This document shows, piece after piece, positions 17,948 to 24,373 of a stretch of DNA of 33,058 nt. Position numbers and translations under genes: made by a program. Source of the stretch: Candidatus Villigracilis propinquus (GTDB lineage: Bacteria; Chloroflexota; Anaerolineae; Anaerolineales; Villigracilaceae); the NCBI GenBank assembly GCA_016714565.1, contig JADKDM010000020.1, positions 1-33,058 of the forward strand, given 5' to 3'. The notes under the pieces were generated by a model. The model made no database searches. It saw nothing but the letters and a program-made list of their open reading frames with translations, and was not told the origin of the DNA. Within the stretch, counting starts at the first letter, position 1; each line of letters begins with the position of its first letter.

Positions 17948-18616
17948 CTACGAAGAAGACGCAATTTCTTTTAAAGCCCTCACCCCTTCGGCGGTTCCTT
18001 TGGGGTTCTTGAATGCGGCGTTGCCAGTGACGAAGGCTGTTGCGCCTGCGTTCTTCATTAATGGGAGCGTTTGAGCATTGATGCCACCATCCACTTCGAG
18101 ATGTGCAGTGGAGCGGAGTGCGTTCAACTTGTTGCGGATCTCTTCCACTTTGGCGATCATCTCTGGCATGAAGGTTTGACCTGAATAGCCGGGGTTGACG
18201 CTCATGACGAGAACCAAGTCTGCGAAAGGCAAGGCTGAATCTAATGCGGAGGCAGGGGTGGATGGGTTGAGTGTGATGCCTGCTTTGCATCCGAGGGAGT
18301 GGATCTGCTTGATCACTTTCGGCAGGTCGGGGCAGGTTTCCACATGGACGGTGATATTGCCCGCGCCCGCTTTGGCAAACTCTTCGATATATTTTTCAGG
18401 ATCGGAGATCATGAGATGCACATCCAGTGGAAGTTTGGAGGCGCGTTTGCAGGCTTGCACGAAGAGCGGGCCGATGGTGATGGTCGGGACGAAGTGGCCG
18501 TCCATGATGTCCATGTGGAGCCAGTCGGCGCCGGCGGATTCGCAGGCGTGAATCTCTTCGGTGAGACGAGTAAAGTCTGAGGCGATGATGGAGGGGGCGA
18601 GGAGGAAGTTTTTCAT
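17948..18616 (-). CDS. rpe: ribulose-phosphate 3-epimerase
   Basis: Intact, 222 residues. Interconverts D-ribulose 5-phosphate and D-xylulose 5-phosphate in the pentose phosphate pathway, cytoplasmic TIM barrel. 'LAPSIIASDFTRL', the metal-binding 'LHMDIMDGHFVP' (H34, D36), 'DVHLMI', 'VMSVNPGYSGQTF' and 'LEVDGGIN' (catalytic Asp) are all present. It follows the PknB-like kinase in the same direction, with a strong hairpin between them (18629-18660). No clear Shine-Dalgarno before the ATG; TATACA lies 4 nt upstream. Confidence 0.97.
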   Translation of the reverse strand: MKNFLLAPSIIASDFTRLTEEIHACESAGADWLHMDIMDGHFVPTITIGPLFVQACKRASKLPLDVHLMISDPEKYIEEFAKAGAGNITVHVETCPDLPKVIKQIHSLGCKAGITLNPSTPASALDSALPFADLVLVMSVNPGYSGQTFMPEMIAKVEEIRNKLNALRSTAHLEVDGGINAQTLPLMKNAGATAFVTGNAAFKNPKGTAEGVRALKEIASSS

Positions 18617-18628
18617 AGTTTGTATAAA

Positions 18629-18660
18629 AACCTGACAGGTCTCTTAAGACCTGTCAGGTT
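18629..18660. terminator. perfect hairpin between kinase and rpe genes (AACCTGACAGGTCT arms)
   Basis: 14-bp perfect arms (18629-18642 and 18647-18660), CTTA loop. On the minus strand it is followed by TTTTAT, so it can terminate the kinase transcript just before rpe. The arm sequence AGACCTGYCAGGTTT also occurs as an inverted pair at 26926-26940/27003-27017, so it is also a repeat-family member. Confidence 0.75.
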
Positions 18661-18666
18661 TATTTA

Positions 18667-19809
18667 TTATCGAAGGGGGGGATTGAAGGTGAGATAGATC
18701 ATCAGCCAGAACGGGATGAGTCCGCCAACGGCGAGGACAGCCATCAAACCGAGGCCAACGGAGACCCAGTCAATTTCTTCAAAGGCGTCCAATGCGTCAG
18801 TTGGAGTGGCAGGCTCGGGCGCAGCTTGAGGCGTCTGCTGGGGCGGGTAATACTGCACGGGAGCAGGCTCTTGCTGGGGCGGTTGCGTCTTCCCTTTACC
18901 AGATAGTCGCTCCGCAACTTCCGGTTTGAGAGTGATGACAGGTTGTGAAGGCGGTTCTTTTTCCACAGGTTCTGGGAGCGGGTCAGACTGGGTGCCGAAT
19001 TTGAGGAGCACGCGGCCAAGTTGATCGGCGGTGCGGTAGCGGGCGGCGGGTTCCTTGGAGAGGACTTTGGTGATGATCTCTTCCAGCGCGACGGGGATAT
19101 CGGGAATGTATTCGCGGATGGGAATGGGGCGGGCGGAGATGTGCAGGCGGGCGAGTTCATCGGCGGTGGATGCGGTGAAGGGTGGCGTGCCGCAAAGCAA
19201 CTCGTACATGACCACGCCGAGGGAATAGACGTCGGAGGCGGGCGAGGGCGGCTCGCCTGCTGCCTGTTCGGGGGCGAAGTAGAGCGGCGAACCCCAGACA
19301 ACATCGGTGCGTTCACTGGTGGCAATGGAGGCGAGAGCGCGGGCGATGCCAAAGTCTGTGACTTTGAGACGGCCATCGTTGGAGACGAGCATGTTGTGCG
19401 GCTTGACATCGCAATGGACGAGTCCGGCGCGATGGGCGTAGCCGATGCCAGCGCAAGCCTGCACGAGCAGTGGGATGCCATTCTCTACGGAGAAACGTCC
19501 CTTGTCGCGGATAAGCTGTTTCAGGTCTTTGCCGGGGATGTATTCCATGACGATGTAGAGCAGGTTGTCGGCAAAGCCAAAGTCATGCACGGTGACGATG
19601 TTGGGGTGCGAAAGATTCGCGGCGGCGCGTGCTTCGAGCCGGAATTGGTTTTGGAATTCGGGGTTGGTGGAAAAATCCTTGCGCAGGACTTTAATGGCAA
19701 CGTAGCGATCCAGCATGAGATCGCGGGAACGATACACATCGGCCATGCCCCCAGAGCCGAGTCTTTCGAGGAGTTGATATCTGTCGTTGAGAAGTGCGCC
19801 TTCGCTCAT
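18667..19809 (-). CDS. Hanks-type Ser/Thr protein kinase with C-terminal membrane helix
   Basis: Intact, 380 residues. PknB/PrkC-like kinase domain at about 11-270: glycine loop GSGGMADVY (18-26), VAIK lysine K40, catalytic 'HCDVKPHN' (D134), DFG 152-154, 'SPLYFAPEQAAGE', 'DVYSLGVVMYELLCG'. The residue before the catalytic Asp is Cys, not Arg, so it is a non-RD kinase. A Pro/Gln-rich linker (about 280-340, 'QPPQQEPAPVQYYPPQQ') leads to a single C-terminal helix 'VGLGLMAVLAVGGLIPFWLMI'. No PASTA repeats. Neighbour of rpe as in Firmicutes prkC. A TATAAT hexamer lies 8 nt upstream of the ATG. There is no PP2C phosphatase gene beside it. Confidence 0.96.
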   Translation of the reverse strand: MSEGALLNDRYQLLERLGSGGMADVYRSRDLMLDRYVAIKVLRKDFSTNPEFQNQFRLEARAAANLSHPNIVTVHDFGFADNLLYIVMEYIPGKDLKQLIRDKGRFSVENGIPLLVQACAGIGYAHRAGLVHCDVKPHNMLVSNDGRLKVTDFGIARALASIATSERTDVVWGSPLYFAPEQAAGEPPSPASDVYSLGVVMYELLCGTPPFTASTADELARLHISARPIPIREYIPDIPVALEEIITKVLSKEPAARYRTADQLGRVLLKFGTQSDPLPEPVEKEPPSQPVITLKPEVAERLSGKGKTQPPQQEPAPVQYYPPQQTPQAAPEPATPTDALDAFEEIDWVSVGLGLMAVLAVGGLIPFWLMIYLTFNPPLR

Positions 19810-19817
19810 AGGGTGGG

Positions 19818-19823
19818 ATTATA
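19818..19823 (-). promoter_or_regulatory. putative -10 of kinase gene (possible leaderless mRNA)
   Basis: TATAAT on the minus strand, ending 8 nt before the ATG at 19809; the intervening CCCACCCT offers no Shine-Dalgarno. Confidence 0.5.
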
Positions 19824-19900
19824 TCGTAGTTGGGGGAATGAGGATGAGGAGCTAAGGGCTAGGGATTAGGAACTAGGGATTGGGGGATTTCCTTGCAGAC

Positions 19901-19955
19901 TATCGTGAGCAACAAAAAAGATCAACAAGAGTCGGTCTTTTTGTTGCTCACGATA
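19901..19955. repeat. 18-bp inverted repeat over the end of the DUF805 gene
   Basis: Perfect arms at 19901-19918 (TATCGTGAGCAACAAAAA) and 19938-19955, 19-nt spacer. The right arm contains the DUF805 stop codon (19948-19950). It may act as a terminator. The spacer and following sequence (GTCGGTCTTTTT ... TACCCCGCAGTGGA) resemble 20796-20840. Confidence 0.8.
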
Positions 19956-20382
19956 ATTTCCATTCCCCTACCCCGCAGTGGATCTTTTGCGGAGGGCGTC
20001 CCGTACTCATTATGCGGGAGAGTGTCTTCCAGTTTGGAATTCCTGGCGGCAGCGCCCACATAATTCCGACCACAACAATACCACCCACTGGAACCAGCAG
20101 GAACAACTGCCACCACGGATCCTTGCCGCTATCGCGAAGCCGACGAGTTCCCGCTGCCAACAGGGGCAGCAGTATGGCAACCAGAAATATATTACTGACC
20201 GTCTCGTTGATGAGCTGCAACGCCGCGGCGACAAGGATGACGAACAGCATAAACCACCAGAACTCTGAGCGTGACGCCCGTCCATTAAATTCCGCGTATT
20301 TGATAAAACATTCGCGGATCGATTCAAAGAATGTCAGCGTGCCTGTTTCGGTAGGGATGTTTGAATTTGTCTTGCTTTTCAT
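19948..20382 (-). CDS. DUF805 family inner-membrane protein
   Basis: 144 residues from the ATG at 20382, chosen because GAGGAG precedes it by 7 nt. 'FIKYAEFNGRASRSEFWWFML' is the DUF805 signature (cysteine/charged N-terminus then FxGRAxRxEFW). Three or four membrane helices follow ('LFVILVAAALQLI', 'IFLVAILLPLLAAG', 'WWQLFLLVPVGGIVVVGI'), with 'RRLRDSGKDPWW' (R-L-x-D) between. Molecular function unknown for the family. The last 25 residues ('STGRPPQKIHCGVGEWKLS') are not DUF805-like and are encoded by a repeat-like sequence that also occurs near 20800-20840, so the C-terminus may have been remodelled by repeat insertion. Confidence 0.88.
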   Translation of the reverse strand: MKSKTNSNIPTETGTLTFFESIRECFIKYAEFNGRASRSEFWWFMLFVILVAAALQLINETVSNIFLVAILLPLLAAGTRRLRDSGKDPWWQLFLLVPVGGIVVVGIMWALPPGIPNWKTLSRIMSTGRPPQKIHCGVGEWKLS

Positions 20383-20917
20383 GATCAACTCCTCGCTGAT
20401 TTTAGAGACAGGTCTCTTAAAGATACAGCCCAATTCCATATATTGAGCCTGTCTTTATTTTCAGCGACTTCCCCCTGCCCGCAACTGGGGATTGCCTCGT
20501 TTTAAGATCAACTCCACTCGGGTGCTTACTTGAGCTTGGTATAAATATTTTTAAGTGGAATTCAACTGTACGGTCAGAAACGCCAGAGACAATGCGATCA
20601 ACTTATTGCTTTTCCTCCAGCAAATGTTGGCACTTCCTGTTCACGCTTGCTCAGTTCATTAAATTGCCATTGAGATTTTCCTTTTTATTTTTGCGTAACC
20701 GTTAATGAGTCAATAAGGCTTTTCTCTTTTCGAGATGACTTCCATGCATAAAATTATACGCTTGAAAACTCAAGGTAAACAAAGACCGACATCCCGTCGG
20801 TCTTTTTTGTGTATGATGATATTTCTACCCCGTAGTGGACACTTTGCGCGTGGGAGACTTGCGTTCGCTCAGGCGTGTGCCGCCGACCATTTATACAGAA
20901 TGATTCTGTATAAAAGA
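20383..20917. other. 535-bp spacer without a recognisable gene
   Basis: AT-richer than its neighbours, no credible protein on either strand. Contains the terminator hairpin at 20781 and a repeat-like stretch (about 20796-20850) similar to the 3' end of the DUF805 gene. It separates the DUF805 and NTF2-like genes, both on the minus strand. Confidence 0.6.
20781..20808. terminator. stem-loop AAAGACCGAC/GTCGGTCTTT
   Basis: 10-bp perfect stem (20781-20790 / 20796-20805), ATCCC loop, T6 tract on the plus strand (20803-20808) and A3 at its foot on the other. Downstream of the NTF2-like gene on the minus strand, so probably its terminator. Confidence 0.75.
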
Positions 20918-21316
20918 CTATTGCTCTTCAATTCCGGCCCACTTGAGGGCATCCAACCGTTCTCCAAAGGAGAGATATTGGATAATCTTGCCATCGCGAA
21001 ACATGAAACCATCCGCAAAACGTCCACCAACCCAGTCAGTCGAGTCCTTCAAGCGGACCCAAACATGGAGATAAACAACGACTTTGTCCCCATTCGTCAA
21101 AAATTTCTCGGGCTCACAAGTTCCCTCGGCCCATGTCCTGCGTCCTTTCGTAATGTGCTCTTGGACTTCCGCGATACCACGATAGGTACCGGCTGTCGGA
21201 AAGCCCTCGGGCTCGATGCGGACAATCTGCGGGTCAAAATCCTTTGTTATGGCTTGCATATCATTTCGATTAATTGCGGCAAAAAACTGTTTCAGTACTT
21301 CTATCTCGTTGTTCAT
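20918..21316 (-). CDS. SnoaL/NTF2-like ester-cyclase-fold protein
   Basis: Intact, 132 residues from the ATG at 21316 (AAGGAGAT ribosome site). 'EVLKQFFAAINRNDMQAI', 'DFDPQIVRIEPEGFPTAGTYRG', 'VQEHITKGRRTWAEGT', 'GDKVVVYLHVWVRLKDS' and 'GGRFADGFMFRDGKIIQYLSF' follow the SnoaL-like/nuclear-transport-factor-2 pattern. The fold binds small hydrophobic ligands; the substrate is unknown. Standing alone between two repeat-rich spacers, it has no informative neighbour. Confidence 0.88.
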   Translation of the reverse strand: MNNEIEVLKQFFAAINRNDMQAITKDFDPQIVRIEPEGFPTAGTYRGIAEVQEHITKGRRTWAEGTCEPEKFLTNGDKVVVYLHVWVRLKDSTDWVGGRFADGFMFRDGKIIQYLSFGERLDALKWAGIEEQ

Positions 21317-21727
21317 AAATCTCCTTCTGAAGCTATGCAAGTTCCAACTGGAAAAAGGCTAAGGCGTAGTGTCTCGACAAGGTTTCGACAGGCTCAACCC
21401 CCAACTCGACAACAAAAAATGCTTGAGATGTGCGCACGCACTCCGGGCAGTCCTCAGCATCAGGTGTGTGGGTACGCTTTGTTGGGCGCTCTCACCAAAC
21501 GCCAGTTATTTAGATCGATAAGAATAACAAAACTTACCTTGATCAGATTCTATCCAAAGATCTGGATGATATATGATGAAACCTATGCCAATAGAAATGA
21601 ACGCAACCGTGGGACGTTTTGTGCGCGGCATCATTCATCCGCTCAAAGACTCAGGTTGGAGCAAAACAATTGTTTTACTTTAGTAAATCACATATTCTAT
21701 AAGCTTATTGAACAAATCCGTGGATTC
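21317..21727. other. repeat-rich spacer with a displaced copy of the yegS-like gene start
   Basis: Non-coding as far as can be seen. Contains GGTTTCGACAGGCTCAACC at 21381-21399 (same motif as 5263) and, at 21607-21661, 55 nt that match 22353-22407 inside the lipid kinase gene with two mismatches, on the same strand. Confidence 0.85.
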
Positions 21728-22093
21728 TTATTTTAAAAGCCATTCTAGTGCGGGTAATTTTTCTTGAAAAATTGATATTCTAAATCCTTGATTAATACAT
21801 ACAGTCTCAAAAAACTAAATGCTTCACATGGTCTGGTTTAATGATCTCTGCTATTTTTATATTCCAAACAACCCCATTATCCTGAACAGCCTTGGACGAT
21901 TATAAATTTCCATTATTTCTCCAGAAACACTTTCAATATTACGATGATCAATTAATGCCCTGGTCATTCTATGTTGTTGCATTGTTTCTTTTATTGTTTT
22001 CGCCATACTTAATGAGCCGTCTTTATCGGCGACGCCTTTAGTAACCACTTCTATATATTTTTCTTCATTATATATTTTAATTTCATATTCCAT
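21728..22093 (-). CDS. STAS / SpoIIAA-like small protein (two frameshifts)
   Basis: About 121 residues once frames are joined. The first 78 residues are intact: 'MEYEIKIYNEEKYIEVVTKG', 'SMAKTIKETMQQHRMTRALI', 'DHRNIESVSGEIMEIYNRP'. Past an indel near 21860 the other frame gives 'IKIAEIIKPDHVKHLVF', and past an extra T in a T run near 21810 'ETVCINQGFRISIFQEKL' and 'PALEWLLK'. This order (beta-rich start, DHR, helix, FFETVxxNRGxxxxxF, ALEWL) is that of STAS-like or SpoIIAA-like proteins. The segment is markedly AT-rich compared with its flanks. No ribosome site seen. Role unknown. Confidence 0.7.
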
Positions 22094-22293
22094 TTTTTAT
22101 GCCTTTACTGAAATTTTTGTCTCTGCCCAACTACTATATATATACAGCGTACTGTCTTGCTTTCGATATGGGTAATTTATATAAATGAGAGAAATATTTC
22201 TAAGGCACTGCAATTATAGCATTCCGTTTCACGATTCCTTCTTCTCGCTACGGCGGAAGACGCCGCCACTCGACCATCAATCCATGCAACAGG

Positions 22294-22299
22294 TATAAT
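22294..22299 (+). promoter_or_regulatory. -10 of lipid kinase gene (leaderless type)
   Basis: TATAAT ending 7 nt before the ATG at 22307, with a weak -35-like TCGACC at 22270 (18-bp spacer). No Shine-Dalgarno between. Confidence 0.55.
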
Positions 22300-22306
22300 C
22301 CCTGCC

Positions 22307-23251
22307 ATGCGAAAGGGACTTTTACTCTACAACCCAACCGCGGGGCGTTATCCCGTGGGACGTTTTGTACGCGGCATCATTCATCCGCTCAAAGACGCAG
22401 GTTGGAGTGTGGATATTGCCGAGACATTAAGCGGCACGCACGCCACCCAAACCGCTCACCTCGCTGCTCAGGAAAAATATGACGCGGTCTTTGCCATCGG
22501 CGGCGACGGCACAGTGGGGCAGGTGGCGAGCGGGTTGATCAACACCGAAACCGCGCTGGCTGTTCTGCCTGCTGGCACCACCAACGTCTGGGCTATTGAG
22601 CAGGGACAGAAACCCTTTAGCTGGTTCCAATGGGGAGCGCTGCGCGAGAACGCTAAAATCCTTGCGAATGTGGAACCTCAATATGTGGACGTGGGCATCT
22701 GCAATGACCGTCCATTTTTATTGTGGGCAGGCATCGGGTTGGATGCGGAAACCATCCGCAAGATCGAGCCGCGTCCGCGTTTCTTCAAGCATCTTTCCGT
22801 CCCGCATTTTTTTGCCACCACCGTTTGGGAAGCCACCTTCTGGCATGGGCTTGACTTGCGCGTGTATGCCGATGGTGAACTCGTGGAAGGTCATTACCTT
22901 GTGGCGGTCGCCACCAACATCCGTCACTACGCGGGCGGCATGTCGGTCATCTCGCCGGATGCGCTGCTCGATGACGGCGAAATGGATATGTGGCTGCTGA
23001 GCGGTGACAGCCTCGCCGATACCTTCCGTCACTTTTACGAACTGGCCTCGGGCCGCCATCTCACTTCCGATATTGCGCGGCGATTGCCCTTCCGCACGGC
23101 GCGCATTGAATCAGATGCGAACTTTTCCATTCAAGTGGACGGTGACCCCGTCCTCGGCGGTCACACTGCCAATATCAGCATTCAGCATCGCGCGCTAAAA
23201 GTGCTCATGCCCGAAAACGCTTTACAATTGTTGAAGACTCCGAAGAGATAA
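22307..23251 (+). CDS. diacylglycerol kinase-family (YegS/BmrU-like) lipid kinase
   Basis: Intact, 314 residues. Phosphorylates diacylglycerol or a related lipid (or sphingoid base) with ATP at the membrane surface. 'LLLYNPTAGR' (9-13 NPTAG) and the catalytic loop 'AIGGDGTVGQVASGL' (GGDGT 65-69) define the DAGK catalytic domain, followed by 'LAVLPAGTTNVWA' and the C-terminal beta domain with 'GIGLDAETIRKIEPR' and 'DALLDDGEMDMWLL' (D-D-G-x-(L/M)-D). The start is the ATG after TATAAT-N7. It is followed by a repeat element and an SH3b gene in the same direction. A 55-nt copy of its 5' part lies 746 bp upstream. Confidence 0.95.
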   Translation: MRKGLLLYNPTAGRYPVGRFVRGIIHPLKDAGWSVDIAETLSGTHATQTAHLAAQEKYDAVFAIGGDGTVGQVASGLINTETALAVLPAGTTNVWAIEQGQKPFSWFQWGALRENAKILANVEPQYVDVGICNDRPFLLWAGIGLDAETIRKIEPRPRFFKHLSVPHFFATTVWEATFWHGLDLRVYADGELVEGHYLVAVATNIRHYAGGMSVISPDALLDDGEMDMWLLSGDSLADTFRHFYELASGRHLTSDIARRLPFRTARIESDANFSIQVDGDPVLGGHTANISIQHRALKVLMPENALQLLKTPKR

Positions 23252-23262
23252 TAAGACATCAT

Positions 23263-23379
23263 CTTCATTGCGGGAGGGCGTGTTCGTCCGCCCGAAGCAA
23301 TCTCCCTCAGAATAGAGATTGCTCTGCACGGCGTGCTGCGCGTCGGGCAAGAGCAAGTACGCTCCTCGCAATGACGAAG
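23263..23379. repeat. palindromic interspersed element, CATTGCG ends (second copy)
   Basis: Left end CTTCATTGCGGGAG, right end CCTCGCAATGACGAAG, inner GAAGCAATCTC/GAGATTGCTC pair. Related to 13715-13839. It fills the spacer between the lipid kinase gene and the SH3b gene. Confidence 0.85.
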
Positions 23380-23393
23380 ACACAAGGTAAATA

Positions 23394-23867
23394 ATGGACT
23401 TACGACCCTACTTAAATCGATGGGTGATCTATGGAGCGTTGGGATTCGCTGCGCTTCTGCTGCTCATCACACTCATTATCATCGGCTGGACAAGTCCCCG
23501 CTTCTCTCCTGACGTTGGGTTTGCTCCTGCTGACCTGACCATGATCCCCGCCCCGACCCATACGCCAAACGTGACGGTTGTGCCGACCAACGACCCATCC
23601 ATCACGCCCACGCCGGATTTGTCCACGGTTAACATTGAAGGGTATGTGCAGATCACCGGGACGGAAGGGGAAGGATTAAGAATCCGCTCAGCACCAGGCT
23701 TGAATGCCGAAACAGTTTTCCGGGGGGAAGAGGCGGAGGTCTTCGTCGTCAAGGATGGCCCCCAATCGGCAGATGGATATACCTGGTGGTATCTCGTCGC
23801 CCCGTATGATGAAACACGGGCAGGCTGGGCTGCCGCAGATTTTCTGGCGGTCATCCCTTCGCCGTAA
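23394..23867 (+). CDS. membrane-anchored bacterial SH3 (SH3b) domain protein
   Basis: Intact, 157 residues. One N-terminal membrane helix ('VIYGALGFAALLLLITLIII', about 11-31), a Pro/Thr-rich spacer ('PTPDLS', 'APTHTPN'), then an SH3b domain from about 85: 'GEGLRIRSAPGLNAETVFRG' (LRIRSAPG core), 'GYTWWYLVAP' and 'RAGWAAADFL' (WW..V and GW.A..L). Type II orientation would place the SH3b domain outside, where such domains bind cell-wall or surface ligands. Weak AAGGT ribosome site. Followed by a hairpin and a DUF971 gene. Confidence 0.9.
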   Translation: MDLRPYLNRWVIYGALGFAALLLLITLIIIGWTSPRFSPDVGFAPADLTMIPAPTHTPNVTVVPTNDPSITPTPDLSTVNIEGYVQITGTEGEGLRIRSAPGLNAETVFRGEEAEVFVVKDGPQSADGYTWWYLVAPYDETRAGWAAADFLAVIPSP

Positions 23868-23875
23868 ATTATATA

Positions 23876-23906
23876 GACCCTAAAGGTTTTAGAAACCTTT
23901 AGGGTC
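23876..23906. terminator. perfect 14-bp hairpin GACCCTAAAGGTTT
   Basis: Arms 23876-23889 and 23893-23906, TAG loop. No T tract, but the position just after the SH3b stop fits a terminator or attenuator before the DUF971 gene. Related to the imperfect hairpin at 7251-7275. Confidence 0.65.
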
Positions 23907-23929
23907 TCCACATTAGGAGAAAATTATCA

Positions 23930-24271
23930 ATGGCTGAAAAACCAACCGGCGTAACTGCCAACAAAAGCAAGCGTGAATTCACCATCACATGGGACAGCGG
24001 ACATACCAGCGTTTACCCGTTCGGGTTGCTGCGCGCTGCCTGTCCCTGCGCCCAATGCCGCGGCGGACATGAGAACATGAAGTCTGAACCGGATGCTGAG
24101 GTGTTCACGCGTGTGATGGAAGATAACCAATCCACGCGCATCTCGAACATTGTGGCAACGGGTTCCTACGCGTTGACCATCGTCTGGGAGGATGGTCACG
24201 ATTATGGAATCTACAACTGGCATTATCTGCGGGCGTTATGTCCATGTGATGAATGCAGGGCGGGGAAGTAG
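23930..24271 (+). CDS. DUF971 (GBBH-like N-terminal) domain protein
   Basis: Intact, 113 residues, GGAG ribosome site. 'WDSGHTSVYPFGLLRAACPC', 'QSTRISNIVATGSYALTIVW' and 'DGHDYGIYNWHYLRALCPC' are the DUF971 pattern. Two CPC(A/D)(Q/E)C clusters (C38, C40, C43 and C104, C106, C109) would allow metal or Fe-S binding. Standalone DUF971 proteins are often linked to Fe-S cluster assembly; no Fe-S gene is adjacent here, so this is not evident from context. Followed by a terminator at 24316. Confidence 0.93.
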   Translation: MAEKPTGVTANKSKREFTITWDSGHTSVYPFGLLRAACPCAQCRGGHENMKSEPDAEVFTRVMEDNQSTRISNIVATGSYALTIVWEDGHDYGIYNWHYLRALCPCDECRAGK

Positions 24272-24315
24272 TGAAAAGAAAGTAAAAAGTAAAGGTGAAG
24301 TGGAGTGATGCGTAA

Positions 24316-24342
24316 AGAGAGACCGTTTTAAGCGGTCTCTCT
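24316..24342. terminator. stem-loop AGAGAGACCG/CGGTCTCTCT
   Basis: Perfect 10-bp stem, TTTTAAG loop, between the convergent DUF971 and TPR genes. The tail is the TTATTAC repeat, not a pure T tract. Confidence 0.75.
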
Positions 24343-24369
24343 TATTACTTATTACTTATTACTTATTAC
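24342..24369. repeat. (TTATTAC)4 heptanucleotide tandem repeat
   Basis: Four perfect tandem copies directly after the terminator stem and 5 nt before the stop codon of the opposite-strand TPR gene. Confidence 0.9.
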
Positions 24370-24373
24370 TGTC

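Noticed and set aside
19021..19869. A 282-codon plus-strand open frame rich in Gly, Asp and Val.
   Set aside because: It is the mirror of the intact kinase gene on the minus strand; composition reflects the complementary codons.
20735..21736. A 333-codon open frame on the plus strand.
   Set aside because: It lies antisense to the intact NTF2-like gene (20918-21316), has no recognisable domain, low-complexity composition at its ends, and runs through repeat motifs and the duplicated kinase fragment.
24342..24369. Tandem (TTATTAC)4 as a possible CRISPR or iteron array.
   Set aside because: Units are 7 bp without spacers, only four copies, no cas or replication gene nearby; it is a simple repeat.
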